DNA of 64,000 bases from Breznakia pachnodae (GTDB lineage Bacteria; Bacillota_I; Bacilli_A; Erysipelotrichales; Erysipelotrichaceae): contig NZ_JAUSUR010000001.1 in the NCBI RefSeq assembly GCF_030814225.1, forward strand, positions 186,001-250,000, written 5' to 3'. Shown here piece by piece: positions 8,439 to 16,969 of this stretch. Numbering within the stretch: position 1 is the first letter of the stretch; each line of letters starts with the position of its first letter. The position numbers were made by a program, and so were the translations under genes. A model generated the notes under the pieces. It made no database searches. It saw only the letters and a program-made list of their open reading frames with translations, and was not told the DNA's origin.

Positions 8439-8930
8439 ATGGAACTATGGGATGCATATAATAAAGATGGAAAAAAATTAGATATTGATTTGATTCGTGG
8501 ACAGGATATTAAACAAGGGTTATTTCATCTTGTTTGTGAAATAGTAGTTCGTCATATAGACGGTAGTTATCTTATGATGTTACGTGATTATAATAAAGAT
8601 ATATATCCTGGCTATTATGAACTGGGTGCTGGTGGAAGTGTTTTAAAAGGAGAATCCTCAATAGAAGGAGCAGCTAGAGAGTTAAAGGAAGAAACCGGAA
8701 TAGCAGCTAATAATTTAATTCTTATCTCTACTTATTGTGATAATAAAACAGCAATTTATCATAGTTATCTATGTGAGACAGATATTAATAAGAATGATAT
8801 AGTACTTCAGGAAAATGAAACTATTGGTTATAAATGGATAAGTAAAGATGAACTTGTTGAATTTATGAACAGTGACTCATCTATTGCCCATCAAAAAGTA
8901 CGATGGTTAAACTACCAACATATTATTTAA
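8439..8930 (+). CDS. NUDIX hydrolase
   Basis: 163 residues from ATG 8439 (GAGG 9 nt upstream; the TTG at 8433 is less likely). The NUDIX box GX5EX7RELXEEXGI is complete at about residues 66-88. The N-terminal ELWDAYNKDG resembles the isopentenyl-diphosphate isomerase-like/YfcD NUDIX group, which hydrolyses nucleoside-diphosphate-linked compounds; the substrate here is unknown. The gene lies between tRNA-Lys and a hairpin complementary to that tRNA's anticodon arm. Confidence 0.9.
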   Translation: MELWDAYNKDGKKLDIDLIRGQDIKQGLFHLVCEIVVRHIDGSYLMMLRDYNKDIYPGYYELGAGGSVLKGESSIEGAARELKEETGIAANNLILISTYCDNKTAIYHSYLCETDINKNDIVLQENETIGYKWISKDELVEFMNSDSSIAHQKVRWLNYQHII

Positions 8931-8938
8931 TGTATAAG

Positions 8939-8963
8939 AGCAACTGATTAAGAGTCAGTTGCT
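8939..8963 (+). repeat. Inverted copy of the tRNA-Lys(CTT) anticodon arm; hairpin
   Basis: AGCAACTGA and TCAGTTGCT form a perfect 9-bp stem with the loop TTAAGAG. On the minus strand, 21 consecutive bases (8963-8943) equal tRNA-Lys 8312-8332. Read on the plus strand, the loop is exactly complementary to the tRNA anticodon loop. Confidence 0.85.
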
Positions 8964-8971
8964 TCTACAAT

Positions 8972-9011
8972 AAAGGCTCATGATTTCATTTATCATCATG
9001 AGCCTTTTTAC
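8972..9011. terminator. Bidirectional terminator between nudix and SRAP genes
   Basis: AAAGGCTCATGA and TCATGAGCCTTT pair over 12 bp, with T-runs on both sides, between convergent genes. Confidence 0.85.
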
Positions 9012-9013
9012 TA

Positions 9014-9592
9014 TTAGAACAACGATGCTTGTTCTGGTTTACGTGGGTTTTCTAAATCCCACATTAGAATATTTGTTAGTTTTGGATGACACCACTTATC
9101 CTCATCATTACCATATAAATATTCATGAACTTCTTCATCTTCTAAAATAAATGGTAATCTTGAATGAATTGGTGCAAACTCAGTTGTTGCTTTCTGGGTC
9201 AAAACTACAAAACAGTTTTGATTTCCTATTCTTGTATAGATTCCTGCCATATTCATTAGTTTGCCATCGATTCTTCTTACAACATATTTATTCTTATACT
9301 TATCCCATTCATAAAACGATGGGACTTTTACTATACATCTTCGATGTATGAAACTATCTTTAAAGAATTCTTTAGTATTTACTGTTTCCTGTCTTGCATT
9401 GATAATCGACTGACCTTTTGACCAATCTGCCTTCATACCCCACAGCATCTTTATAACACCAGTCTTGGTAATTACAGGATACTCCATACCTGGACTAACT
9501 TCCACTGATCCATTTGTATCAAACAATTCTCTATTATCCTCTAACAGAAATAACAGTTCTTCTTTGCTAAGAGATGAGAAACGACCACACAC
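9014..9592 (-). CDS. SRAP (SOS response-associated peptidase/HMCES-YedK) protein
   Basis: 192 residues. The catalytic set is complete: Cys2 exposed after Met removal (MCGRF), Asn65 in INARQET, Glu95 in FYEW and His143 in IHSRLP. The family cross-links to abasic sites in single-stranded DNA through Cys2, protecting forks. Its start codon overlaps the stop of the S24 repressor gene, and a Y-family polymerase gene diverges from the pair. This places it in a damage-tolerance module. Conserved residues show no degeneration. Confidence 0.95.
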   Translation of the reverse strand: MCGRFSSLSKEELLFLLEDNRELFDTNGSVEVSPGMEYPVITKTGVIKMLWGMKADWSKGQSIINARQETVNTKEFFKDSFIHRRCIVKVPSFYEWDKYKNKYVVRRIDGKLMNMAGIYTRIGNQNCFVVLTQKATTEFAPIHSRLPFILEDEEVHEYLYGNDEDKWCHPKLTNILMWDLENPRKPEQASLF

Positions 9593-10182
9593 TACACAAA
9601 ACTCCGTTTCACATGCAATACATGTCCAATAATTTTCACTGGTAACAATTCTATTTCACTTTTATTAAAAATCTTATTCTCAACCTGTGGATTGGATGCC
9701 TCCAGTATCAGTAAGTCATCTTTCTTTAATACACGTTTAATAGTGACTTCTTCTTCAATCATAACTACTGCAATTGCATTGTTAGGAACTTCCTCAGCCT
9801 TTCTGACAAATACCAAATCACCTTCAAAGATGCCATCACCTGTCATTGAGTCTCCACTGACCTTTAAATAATAATCTCCTTCTCTGGCTTCTTTATCACT
9901 TACCTCCTCATATCCCAAAATATCTTCATTAGCATACAAATTGTAACCAGCCTTTACTGTCCCAATAATTGGTTTTACAAGATGTTTTGTATCTTCTTGT
10001 AATGCACTTGCAGACAGTCGTAAAACCGTTGCTAAGCGTTCCAGTTTATCTTTAGGTATTTTCTTAGTTGATCCATCCAACCAACGATATACACTAGATA
10101 CACCAACGTCTAACTGTTTTGCTACTTCTTGTGGGGTTAGACCTAAAAGTGTCATCTGTGTTCTTATAATATCTACATTCAT
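9592..10182 (-). CDS. XRE-HTH / S24 peptidase repressor (LexA/CI-like)
   Basis: 196 residues from ATG 10182, chosen because AGGAGG lies 6 nt before it. An N-terminal XRE helix-turn-helix (about 5-60) is followed by a LexA-type S24 peptidase with cleavage site Ala-Gly in TVKAGYN, Ser in SGDSMTG, and the Lys in VTIKRV. Such repressors self-cleave on RecA filaments and release damage genes. It overlaps the SRAP gene and faces the polymerase gene across a promoter region with two perfect inverted repeats, its likely operators. Confidence 0.92.
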   Translation of the reverse strand: MNVDIIRTQMTLLGLTPQEVAKQLDVGVSSVYRWLDGSTKKIPKDKLERLATVLRLSASALQEDTKHLVKPIIGTVKAGYNLYANEDILGYEEVSDKEAREGDYYLKVSGDSMTGDGIFEGDLVFVRKAEEVPNNAIAVVMIEEEVTIKRVLKKDDLLILEASNPQVENKIFNKSEIELLPVKIIGHVLHVKRSFV

Positions 10183-10227
10183 AATCTTCCTCCTATCCAT
10201 ATATTACCATTTTAACATCGAATTCGC

Positions 10228-10252
10228 AACATTATAAATAATTAATAATGTT
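10228..10252. promoter_or_regulatory. Inverted repeat 1 in the repressor/polymerase promoter region
   Basis: AACATTAT (10228-10235) and ATAATGTT (10245-10252) form a perfect 8-bp dyad with a 9-nt spacer. It is a candidate operator for the adjacent S24 repressor; it does not match the GAACN4GTTC SOS box. Confidence 0.55.
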
Positions 10253-10254
10253 TA

Positions 10255-10283
10255 ATTCCCATTTTATATTGTTTTATGGGAAT
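10255..10283. promoter_or_regulatory. Inverted repeat 2 in the repressor/polymerase promoter region
   Basis: ATTCCCAT (10255-10262) and ATGGGAAT (10276-10283) form a perfect 8-bp dyad with a 13-nt spacer, 32 nt before the polymerase start. Its sequence differs from repeat 1. Confidence 0.5.
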
Positions 10284-10314
10284 AAATATGATATTTTATA
10301 AATGTGAGGTACAT

Positions 10315-11583
10315 ATGTATAAAGATGAAAGAGTTATCCTACATATTGATATTAATCATTGTTATGCTCAGATAGAGGAAATGTTGCATCCTGCTTATCG
10401 TGATATTGCAATGGCAGTTGGTGGCAGTGAAAAAGAACGTCATGGAATCATACTGGCAAAGAACCTAAAAGCGAAGCCTTTTCAGATTGCTACTGCCGAA
10501 CCAATTCGTAGTGCCTTGAAGAAATGTCCTGATTTATTAATTATTCCCCCTGATATGAAAAAATATCAGTATTATACTGCATTAGTTAAAAGTATTTTCT
10601 ACGAGTATTCTGATCAGATTGAGGATTTCGGATTAGATGAAGCCTGGGTCGATGTCAGTGCTTCTCAATCATTATTTGGTAATGGTATGTCGATTGCTAA
10701 AGAAATACAAGACAAAGTGTTATCGGAATATGGATTGACAGTTTCAATTGGTGTCAGTTTTAATAAAGTATTTGCAAAATTAGCATCGGATATAAAAAAG
10801 CCTTCTGGTTTAATTGAAATCAGTAAAGATAACTATAAAGAAGTTGCATGGAACAGAAAAGTAGAAGAGTTACTTATGGTTGGTAAATCAACAACAAAGA
10901 AGTTACATGAACTGAATATTTTAACAATTGGCGATTTAGCAACCACTTCTATCAAATTACTAGATAAACATTTTGGAAAAACCGGAATGATGTTATGGAA
11001 CTATGCAAATGGTGTGGAACATAGCGATGTCGATACTTCCAAACGTGAACGTGCTCCTAAATCCGTCAGTAACTCATGGACAGCTCCAAAAGATATTGTT
11101 ACTTATCAGGATGCTCGTCTTGTATTAGAGCGCTTGAGCAACTCGGTAGCCACTCGTATGCGTGGCAAACAACTAGTTGGTAATGTGGTTACATTATCAC
11201 TTCGTGATGTGAAACTGTCACGTTGTACAAGACAAAAGAAACTTGATTATTATACGGATATGAGCAAGGATATATTTTATGAGGTATCTTTACTCTTGTT
11301 GGATAATTATGACTTCTCTATCCCTTTACGCAGTATCGGAGTGGCAATCAGTAATTTAAAGCCTGCTGCAGATCACTGCCAGCTAAATCTATTTGAAGAT
11401 GAAATTGAAAAACTACAGAATCGTAATGTTGAAATAACAATTGAAAATATAAGAGAAAAATATGGTTTCTTCAGTATTGATAAAGCTTCTGCTTTGTTGG
11501 ACCGAAAACTTAACAAGGTTAATCCTAGAGGAGATCATATAGCGTTTGCAAGAACAATGTATAAAGGAAGTGATGAAAGATGA
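10315..11583 (+). CDS. Y-family DNA polymerase (DinB/UmuC type)
   Basis: 422 residues from ATG 10315 (GAGG 5 nt upstream; more distal ATGs lack a site). The palm carries HIDINHCYAQIE and the catalytic GLDEAWVDV; a helix-hairpin-helix and little-finger domain follow, and a sliding-clamp motif QLNLFED lies near residue 366. It is an error-prone translesion polymerase acting at blocked forks. Divergent from the S24 repressor-SRAP pair and overlapping a small downstream gene, it is probably damage-induced. It is closer in layout to UmuC-like Firmicutes polymerases than to housekeeping DinB. Confidence 0.95.
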   Translation: MYKDERVILHIDINHCYAQIEEMLHPAYRDIAMAVGGSEKERHGIILAKNLKAKPFQIATAEPIRSALKKCPDLLIIPPDMKKYQYYTALVKSIFYEYSDQIEDFGLDEAWVDVSASQSLFGNGMSIAKEIQDKVLSEYGLTVSIGVSFNKVFAKLASDIKKPSGLIEISKDNYKEVAWNRKVEELLMVGKSTTKKLHELNILTIGDLATTSIKLLDKHFGKTGMMLWNYANGVEHSDVDTSKRERAPKSVSNSWTAPKDIVTYQDARLVLERLSNSVATRMRGKQLVGNVVTLSLRDVKLSRCTRQKKLDYYTDMSKDIFYEVSLLLLDNYDFSIPLRSIGVAISNLKPAADHCQLNLFEDEIEKLQNRNVEITIENIREKYGFFSIDKASALLDRKLNKVNPRGDHIAFARTMYKGSDER

Positions 11584-11822
11584 AATTGTTCAAGAAATAT
11601 GTAAAAGTAATTTCACTATGTGACGAGGATGGAAATTTGACTCCTGGATATATTGTATGGATCAATGGACAAAAATATAAAATCGATAAAGTATTAGAAA
11701 GCAGACAGGCTGCTTCCCCTGCTGGTGGTTGTGGTATACGTTATCGTTGCTTAATTGATGGTAGAGAACGTAATTTATTCTATGAAACAAATCGATGGTT
11801 CGTAGAAACCTACAGACCTTAA
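11580..11822 (+). CDS. Small conserved protein paired with the Y-family polymerase
   Basis: 80 residues; its ATG overlaps the polymerase stop (ATGA), so the two are translationally coupled. It is beta-rich, with INGQKYKIDKVLE, AGGCGIRYRCLIDGRERNLFYE and a C-terminal WFVE. I recognise it as a recurrent neighbour of such polymerases in Firmicutes but know no defined function. A role as polymerase accessory or regulator is inferred only from coupling. No membrane or HTH signature is visible. Confidence 0.75.
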   Translation: MKLFKKYVKVISLCDEDGNLTPGYIVWINGQKYKIDKVLESRQAASPAGGCGIRYRCLIDGRERNLFYETNRWFVETYRP

Positions 11823-11824
11823 AA

Positions 11825-11862
11825 AGAGTTCAGATATTGGCTAATCTGAACTCTCATTTTAT
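11825..11862 (+). terminator. Terminator of the polymerase operon
   Basis: AGAGTTCAGAT and ATCTGAACTCT form an 11-bp perfect stem, then CATTTTATT. Confidence 0.75.
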
Positions 11863-11874
11863 TAGTTTATAATA

Positions 11875-12048
11875 TTATTCATCCTCATTGTTTTTTCGTT
11901 GAATATAGAGACCGACAAGTGCAATAATAATTGCTGCAACCGCTATCGCCATAGCAACGAACCCCGATACCGTATATGGATTTCCTGTAAGAAGTAATAC
12001 AAAAGCAAAAGCAATAAATAAATAATATGCCATTGAGCGAATTTTCAT
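11875..12048 (-). CDS. Small two-TM membrane protein
   Basis: 57 residues from ATG 12048 (AAGGAGAG 5 nt upstream; the longer frame from 12108 lacks a site). Two membrane helices (about 7-23 and 28-48) end in a charged tail IQRKNNEDE. Its family is not recognised. It is encoded alone between the polymerase operon terminator and the glycosylase gene. Its small size and strong ribosome site suggest a genuine, well-translated membrane peptide. Confidence 0.6.
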   Translation of the reverse strand: MKIRSMAYYLFIAFAFVLLLTGNPYTVSGFVAMAIAVAAIIIALVGLYIQRKNNEDE

Positions 12049-12150
12049 AGTATCTCTCCTTCCCTTTATACTTATATTATAAAACAAATTTATAATATAT
12101 ACATCCATTTGAACGAAAAGTGGAAAAATTGGAAGAAAAAAAGAAAGAAC

Positions 12151-12639
12151 TTAATCTTTCTTCAATACTTTATGTAATGCTGCAAACCATTTCTCGAACA
12201 AATCAGCTTCTTTAATTGTTTGATTTGCATTACTTGTTGATGGTAAATATGTAACAACAATATCTAGATTGTGAAAATGTTTTTGAAATAAATCATAACT
12301 TTTCTTTCCATTACAAATAACCATTTGAAGCGTGGGGTATGTTTTCAAGACTTGATCAATTGGATTCACTTCTTCATTATGAATGTTGGAATCCAAACTT
12401 CCTTCTCGCTCACAAGAACCAATTACATCCCATAAAGCAATGTGATGTTTTTTTAATGTTTGAAGTTTCATTTCATAAGAATCAAATTCAACATCAAAAT
12501 ATCGAGCCATAATTTTCCAGAACCGATTATGCTTAAATCCATAATATTCCTGTTGCTTTAAAGAAACTACCGATGGCATAGAACCTAAAATTAAAAGTTT
12601 TGGTTGTTCTCCAACTACAAGTGGAAAGCCTTGAATCAT
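12151..12639 (-). CDS. DNA-deoxyinosine (hypoxanthine) glycosylase, UDG superfamily
   Basis: 162 residues. The motifs ILGSMPS...QQEYYG...NRFW near the N-terminus, LWDVIGSCEREGSLDSNI in the middle and LPSTSNAN near residue 134 match the UDG-superfamily group that removes hypoxanthine from deaminated adenine (family 6, HDG). It is a base-excision repair enzyme. The start overlaps the rimO stop by 4 bp, so it is translated downstream of rimO. The family call is good; exact substrate range is not testable by eye. Confidence 0.85.
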   Translation of the reverse strand: MIQGFPLVVGEQPKLLILGSMPSVVSLKQQEYYGFKHNRFWKIMARYFDVEFDSYEMKLQTLKKHHIALWDVIGSCEREGSLDSNIHNEEVNPIDQVLKTYPTLQMVICNGKKSYDLFQKHFHNLDIVVTYLPSTSNANQTIKEADLFEKWFAALHKVLKKD

Positions 12640-13934
12640 GATACGTGAACACCAATCAAATCATATGGTAGAGCTTCATTTACTTTTACTTTCACAAAAC
12701 TTCCATATGGTAGTGCCACATCACTTGTAAACACAACCATACCATCGACTTCATCTGGTGCATTCATCTTTGAACGTCCACGATACTTTCCTGTTAAACC
12801 TTCTTGAGATTCAACCAGTACTTCAATTTCTTTTCCAATAAACTGACGATTGTTTTCTAATGCAATTTCTTTTTGACGAGCCATCAGCTTATTTAAACGC
12901 TGTTCAGCGATTTCTTCATCAACTTGCTCTCTCATATCATAAGCGATTGTATCTTCTTCAGGTGAATACGTAAATGCACCCATACGATCCCAGCGTACTT
13001 CCTCAAGGAAGTCATATAGTTCCTCAAAGTCTTTCTCTGTTTCAGTAGGAAAACCAACAATAAACGTTGTACGTAATGTAGGATATTCAAATGTTTCACG
13101 AATATATTTGATTGTTTTTAAAATATCTTCTTTCTCACCACGACGATTCATCAATTTTAATAACCGATTATTGGCATGTTGCATTGGAATATCAAAATAA
13201 GGTAATACCTTTTCTAATTTCTTCATTCCAGTTACTAGTTCAGGTGTTATTTCATCTGGATACATATATAAGATACGAATCCAGTGAAGTCCATCAATTG
13301 CATTTAATTCTTGAAGCAACTTTAAAAGACTTAGTTCTCCATATATATCCAATCCATATTTCGTAGTATCTTGAGCAATCACAACAAGTTCTTTTACCCC
13401 CTGTGATGCTAGATGATTTGCTTTTTCAACCAGTTCTTCCATTGGATAGGAACTATTTCCTCCACGAATCAAAGGAATCGCACAAAAGGTACAGCAATTA
13501 TTACAACCCTCTGCAATTTTCAGGTAAGCTGTATAAGGTTTACTTGACAGAAGACGTTCACTTTTATTATAAGACTTCAAAGGATTACCTAAATGATATT
13601 CTAAAATTTCATGTAAGTGAGGATACTCCTTAATACTAATAACAGCATCAACTTCTGGAATTTCCTTTTCTATATCTTCTTTATAACGCTGAGCTAAACA
13701 TCCAACAACAATTAATTTCTCAAGATTTTGCTGTTTATACTCTGCCATTTCTAATATCGTGTTTATTGCCTCTTCTTTAGCAGATGCAATAAATCCACAG
13801 GTGTTAATAATAATTGCCTGTGCTTGTTTAGGGTCATTTACCAACTCATGTTTCCCATGGGTCAACATCCCCATCATTGTTTCACTATCTACTAAATTTT
13901 TGCTACATCCTAAAGAGATAAAACCAACTCTCAT
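12636..13934 (-). CDS. rimO: Ribosomal protein S12 methylthiotransferase RimO
   Basis: 432 residues. The UPF0004 domain has Cys10, Cys46 and Cys79 for one 4Fe-4S cluster; the radical-SAM motif CNNCCTFC (Cys144, 148, 151) holds the second; a TRAM domain (about 370-432) ends the protein. RimO adds a methylthio group to an Asp of ribosomal protein S12. The opening MRVGFISLGCSKNLVDSE favours RimO over the tRNA-modifying MiaB. It heads a two-gene operon with the deoxyinosine glycosylase. Confidence 0.95.
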   Translation of the reverse strand: MRVGFISLGCSKNLVDSETMMGMLTHGKHELVNDPKQAQAIIINTCGFIASAKEEAINTILEMAEYKQQNLEKLIVVGCLAQRYKEDIEKEIPEVDAVISIKEYPHLHEILEYHLGNPLKSYNKSERLLSSKPYTAYLKIAEGCNNCCTFCAIPLIRGGNSSYPMEELVEKANHLASQGVKELVVIAQDTTKYGLDIYGELSLLKLLQELNAIDGLHWIRILYMYPDEITPELVTGMKKLEKVLPYFDIPMQHANNRLLKLMNRRGEKEDILKTIKYIRETFEYPTLRTTFIVGFPTETEKDFEELYDFLEEVRWDRMGAFTYSPEEDTIAYDMREQVDEEIAEQRLNKLMARQKEIALENNRQFIGKEIEVLVESQEGLTGKYRGRSKMNAPDEVDGMVVFTSDVALPYGSFVKVKVNEALPYDLIGVHVS

Positions 13935-14011
13935 ACTACTACCTCATTTCTTCTAACTGATTATACCTTATTTACCATTTCTTTCAAATGCTTTTACAAA
14001 AGAAAATAAAC

Positions 14012-14032
14012 TACCAGCTGCATTAACTGGTA
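14012..14032 (-). terminator. Probable terminator of the NatAB-like operon
   Basis: TACCAG and CTGGTA pair around an 9-nt loop; on the minus strand a T-rich stretch follows after AG. The hairpin is weak. Confidence 0.45.
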
Positions 14033-14046
14033 ATTTATTATGTTTC

Positions 14047-15291
14047 TTAGTCTTTTGATTTTTTAAGCCACTTTAATGCATGAGTAAATTTAACTTGGTT
14101 ACCATACATTAATGTACCACGACGATAAATCTTAGCAGCTGCAAATCCAATTGCTGCCGTTGATGCAACCAGAATCACAAGTGAGATAAGAACCTCTACA
14201 AGTGGTACTTCCACCATTGCCATTCTTGCAAACATCGCCATTGGTGAACTGAATGGTACAAATGAAGCAATCTTGAATACCATACTAGATGGATCCATAA
14301 TTCCCATATATACCACAAAGTATACTGCAATAAATACTATCGTAATTGGTGTTGAACTACTATTTACATCTTCACTCTTAGAAACAAGTGCTCCAAGTGC
14401 TCCGAAGATAAATGAATAGAATAAGAATCCTAAAATTCCAAACACTGCAAATGCAGTAATTACAGATGTAGGAATATTAAATACCATATCCAACATTCCA
14501 TTCCATGCCGCACCATTTAGTGTGTAAGTGGCAATTGCACTTCCTAAGAATAATGCAACCTGTAAGAATGCAGCTAAAGCTCCTGCAAGAACCTTACCAA
14601 AGATTAATGCATTTGTATTAGCACTGGTAACCAGTAATTCCATCGTACGATTTCCTTTTTCACTCGCTACGGTTGTTGCAATGATACTACCATACATAAT
14701 AATAATCATATAGATTAAGAATATTAAGATAAATGTATAAATAATATTGTTTGCTCCATCATTTCCTAGTGTTACTGTTGTTCCTGCTGTTGTATTCTGA
14801 TAATAAATACTCATAATCTGATTAGAATCTAAACCAGCTTCATCAAATGCAGCATTACGCTTAATCTGAGACATTGCTTCACTATAGATAGAACTTGTCA
14901 TATCAGTCATACTTGAATCATTTACATAGTAAGTAAATGAGTAATTATCTTTAATTTCAAAACCACCATCTACTTTGTCATCTTTTACTAATTTCTCTAA
15001 TTCATCAACTGAATCAACTGTTTTGAATTTAGCATTCGGGAAATACATTTTAATTGTTTCATCTTCCCCTTTTAATAAATCATTAGCATCATATACAGCA
15101 TAATCACCTTCACTGGTAAATTGCTCAACAATGCTGTCGCTCATACTTCCACCATCTACTTCTCCAAGTACACTAGGAAGTGATAAACCAACAACTGAAA
15201 TCAATACAAAGATGGTTGTTGTAATAATGTAAGCTTTTGCTTTTATTAGTCCTAAGAATTCAAATTTTAATATTGTAAAGAACTGTTTCAT
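14047..15291 (-). CDS. ABC transporter permease, NatB/ABC-2 type
   Basis: 414 residues: one N-terminal helix (about 20-40), a large extracytoplasmic domain (about 45-180), then five or six helices, with the ATVASEKGNRTMELL segment that contacts the ATPase. This layout is typical of NatB-like ABC-2 exporters, some of which move sodium or antimicrobial compounds. Its start overlaps the stop of the ATPase gene at 15291. The substrate is unknown. Confidence 0.85.
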   Translation of the reverse strand: MKQFFTILKFEFLGLIKAKAYIITTTIFVLISVVGLSLPSVLGEVDGGSMSDSIVEQFTSEGDYAVYDANDLLKGEDETIKMYFPNAKFKTVDSVDELEKLVKDDKVDGGFEIKDNYSFTYYVNDSSMTDMTSSIYSEAMSQIKRNAAFDEAGLDSNQIMSIYYQNTTAGTTVTLGNDGANNIIYTFILIFLIYMIIIMYGSIIATTVASEKGNRTMELLVTSANTNALIFGKVLAGALAAFLQVALFLGSAIATYTLNGAAWNGMLDMVFNIPTSVITAFAVFGILGFLFYSFIFGALGALVSKSEDVNSSSTPITIVFIAVYFVVYMGIMDPSSMVFKIASFVPFSSPMAMFARMAMVEVPLVEVLISLVILVASTAAIGFAAAKIYRRGTLMYGNQVKFTHALKWLKKSKD

Positions 15292-16205
15292 TATTCATCA
15301 CCTGCTTTCCAAACAAAAATGTCTGTTAATGTAGGTTTATAATCACCAAATGTTTCAATTTCAACATCACTTTTGGTAACTGCTGTTAAGAAATCTTTCT
15401 TTGTATAACCATTAAGAAGTTCAAGAATTACAAACTCTTTCTTTTCTCCAACGATTGAAACAAGTTCAGCAAACTTATCAGCACAGATTGCTTTTAGTTC
15501 ACTGATAGAATAGTTCTCAGCATTTAAAATAAGTTTCTTTTCTCCAAGATCTTTTTGAATACTTTTTAAATTACCATCCATAACAATTTCACCACGATTG
15601 ATAATAACAATTTCTTCACAGAACTCTTCTACATAACTCATTTGGTGACTTGAGAAAATCACTAGTTTTCCTTCTCCAATTTTTTCATTAATTAAGTCTT
15701 TTAATAATTGTGAGTTTACTGGGTCAAGTCCACTAAATGGTTCATCCAAGATAATAATATCTGGATTGCAAATTAATGTCTGTGCCAGTTGGACTTTTTG
15801 CTGATTCCCTTTTGAAAGAGTTTCTAACTTTCTGTTTGCATATTCGGTAATTTCCAGTTTCTCCATTAAATCTTTTGCATTTACTTTTGCTTCACCTGCG
15901 CTAATACCACGAAGTTCACCAAAATAAATAAGTTGTTGAAGAACCTTCTTCTTTGGATACATCCCTCTCTCCTCAGGCATATATCCAATTCTATAATCTT
16001 TTGCACGAAATTCTTTTCCATCAATCAGAACTTCTCCTGATGTTGGTTTAAACACATCCATAAGAATACGGATTGTCGTTGTCTTTCCTGCACCGTTTCT
16101 CCCCAATAGTCCTAATGCTTTTCCATCTTCTGCTGAAAATGAAATACCATGTAAGACTTCATTGCCATCGAAACTTTTGCGGATATCTTTAATCTCTAGT
16201 TTCAT
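15291..16205 (-). CDS. ABC transporter ATP-binding protein, NatA type
   Basis: 304 residues from ATG 16205, after GGGAGGAAAAG; the upstream in-frame ATG lacks a site. The Walker A GRNGAGKTT, signature LSKGNQQKVQLAQ and Walker B IIILDEPFSGLDP are complete. A C-terminal extension of about 80 residues (LGEKKLILNAENY...) is typical of NatA-like subunits. It pairs with the overlapping permease. Two direct repeats in its promoter region resemble the motif near the upstream HTH gene, suggesting control by that regulator. Confidence 0.9.
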   Translation of the reverse strand: MKLEIKDIRKSFDGNEVLHGISFSAEDGKALGLLGRNGAGKTTTIRILMDVFKPTSGEVLIDGKEFRAKDYRIGYMPEERGMYPKKKVLQQLIYFGELRGISAGEAKVNAKDLMEKLEITEYANRKLETLSKGNQQKVQLAQTLICNPDIIILDEPFSGLDPVNSQLLKDLINEKIGEGKLVIFSSHQMSYVEEFCEEIVIINRGEIVMDGNLKSIQKDLGEKKLILNAENYSISELKAICADKFAELVSIVGEKKEFVILELLNGYTKKDFLTAVTKSDVEIETFGDYKPTLTDIFVWKAGDE

Positions 16206-16259
16206 CTTTTCCTCCCATAATAGTTTCATGATATCATACTTGCATATGATTGAATAGTA

Positions 16260-16301
16260 ACTTTACACCATCTTAATAGACACTTTACTCCACCTTAATT
16301 A
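16260..16301. repeat. Two 20-bp imperfect direct repeats, 22-bp period
   Basis: 16260-16279 and 16282-16301 match at 16 of 20 positions (both begin ACTTTAC and share CTTAAT). The period is two DNA turns. They lie between the membrane-protein gene and the ABC ATPase start and could be an operator. Confidence 0.6.
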
Positions 16302-16751
16302 GTATTTTTTTGAGTAGTAAGTATGCAGAGCTATTTTCATTATTGCTAAGAACACAGCACACACAATCAATGTTGCAAATACATACTTATTAAAATATGC
16401 ACTGATAGTCCCCGTAATAATAAACACATATGCACACCACAGGATTGGTTGTCCACCCGTTTTAGCATCAATAAATTGTAAACGTTCATCTTCTTCCTTA
16501 ATTTTCTCTATTTTTAACTTCTCTTCATCTTTTGATATTTTGTAATATCGAAATGCCTGAGCAAAACAAGCTACAGTGACTGATCCTGTTAATCCAACCT
16601 GAAATCCACTGATGAAAGAATTGTAATGTAAATCCCCTGTTGAAGGTTCAAATAGATTTAGAATTACAACGATAACAACAATTAGTGCAATTCCTCCTCC
16701 AATAGATAACAATAAAATTCGCTTTTTTAAACTTTGTCTATATGCTTCCAT
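16299..16751 (-). CDS. Membrane protein paired with an HTH regulator
   Basis: 150 residues with four predicted helices (about 12-32, 48-66, 100-118, 122-142) and a charged central loop containing EEDERLQFIDAKTG, a signature of small Firmicutes membrane proteins encoded beside YgzD-like HTH genes. Its start directly follows the HTH stop. Its function is unknown; in such pairs the membrane protein may sense or modulate the regulator, which is inference. Confidence 0.7.
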   Translation of the reverse strand: MEAYRQSLKKRILLLSIGGGIALIVVIVVILNLFEPSTGDLHYNSFISGFQVGLTGSVTVACFAQAFRYYKISKDEEKLKIEKIKEEDERLQFIDAKTGGQPILWCAYVFIITGTISAYFNKYVFATLIVCAVFLAIMKIALHTYYSKKY

Positions 16752-16952
16752 TTACTCAACCTCCGAAAAATCAAATACCTCTTCAATTGACAATCCAAAA
16801 TAATTTGCAATTTTATATGCCAACTGTAAAGATGCAGTGTACTTCTCTACTTCTAATGAAGTAATTGTTTGTCTGGTCGTACCAACAGCCAATGCCAGTT
16901 CTTCCTGTGAGAGCTTTCGCTCTTTTCTAAGTTCTTTAATTCTTGTTTTCAC
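16752..16952 (-). CDS. Small XRE-family transcriptional regulator
   Basis: 66 residues, almost entirely one XRE helix-turn-helix (KLSQEELALAVGTTRQTITSLE), the size of the YgzD-like group. It starts with GTG at 16952, preceded by GAGGTGATG. It is first in a unit with the membrane protein, followed by the NatAB-like genes. Dyads of the form AAAGT...ACTTT lie directly upstream and probably mediate autoregulation. Confidence 0.88.
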   Translation of the reverse strand: MKTRIKELRKERKLSQEELALAVGTTRQTITSLEVEKYTASLQLAYKIANYFGLSIEEVFDFSEVE

Positions 16953-16969
16953 TACATCACCTCTTTTGC

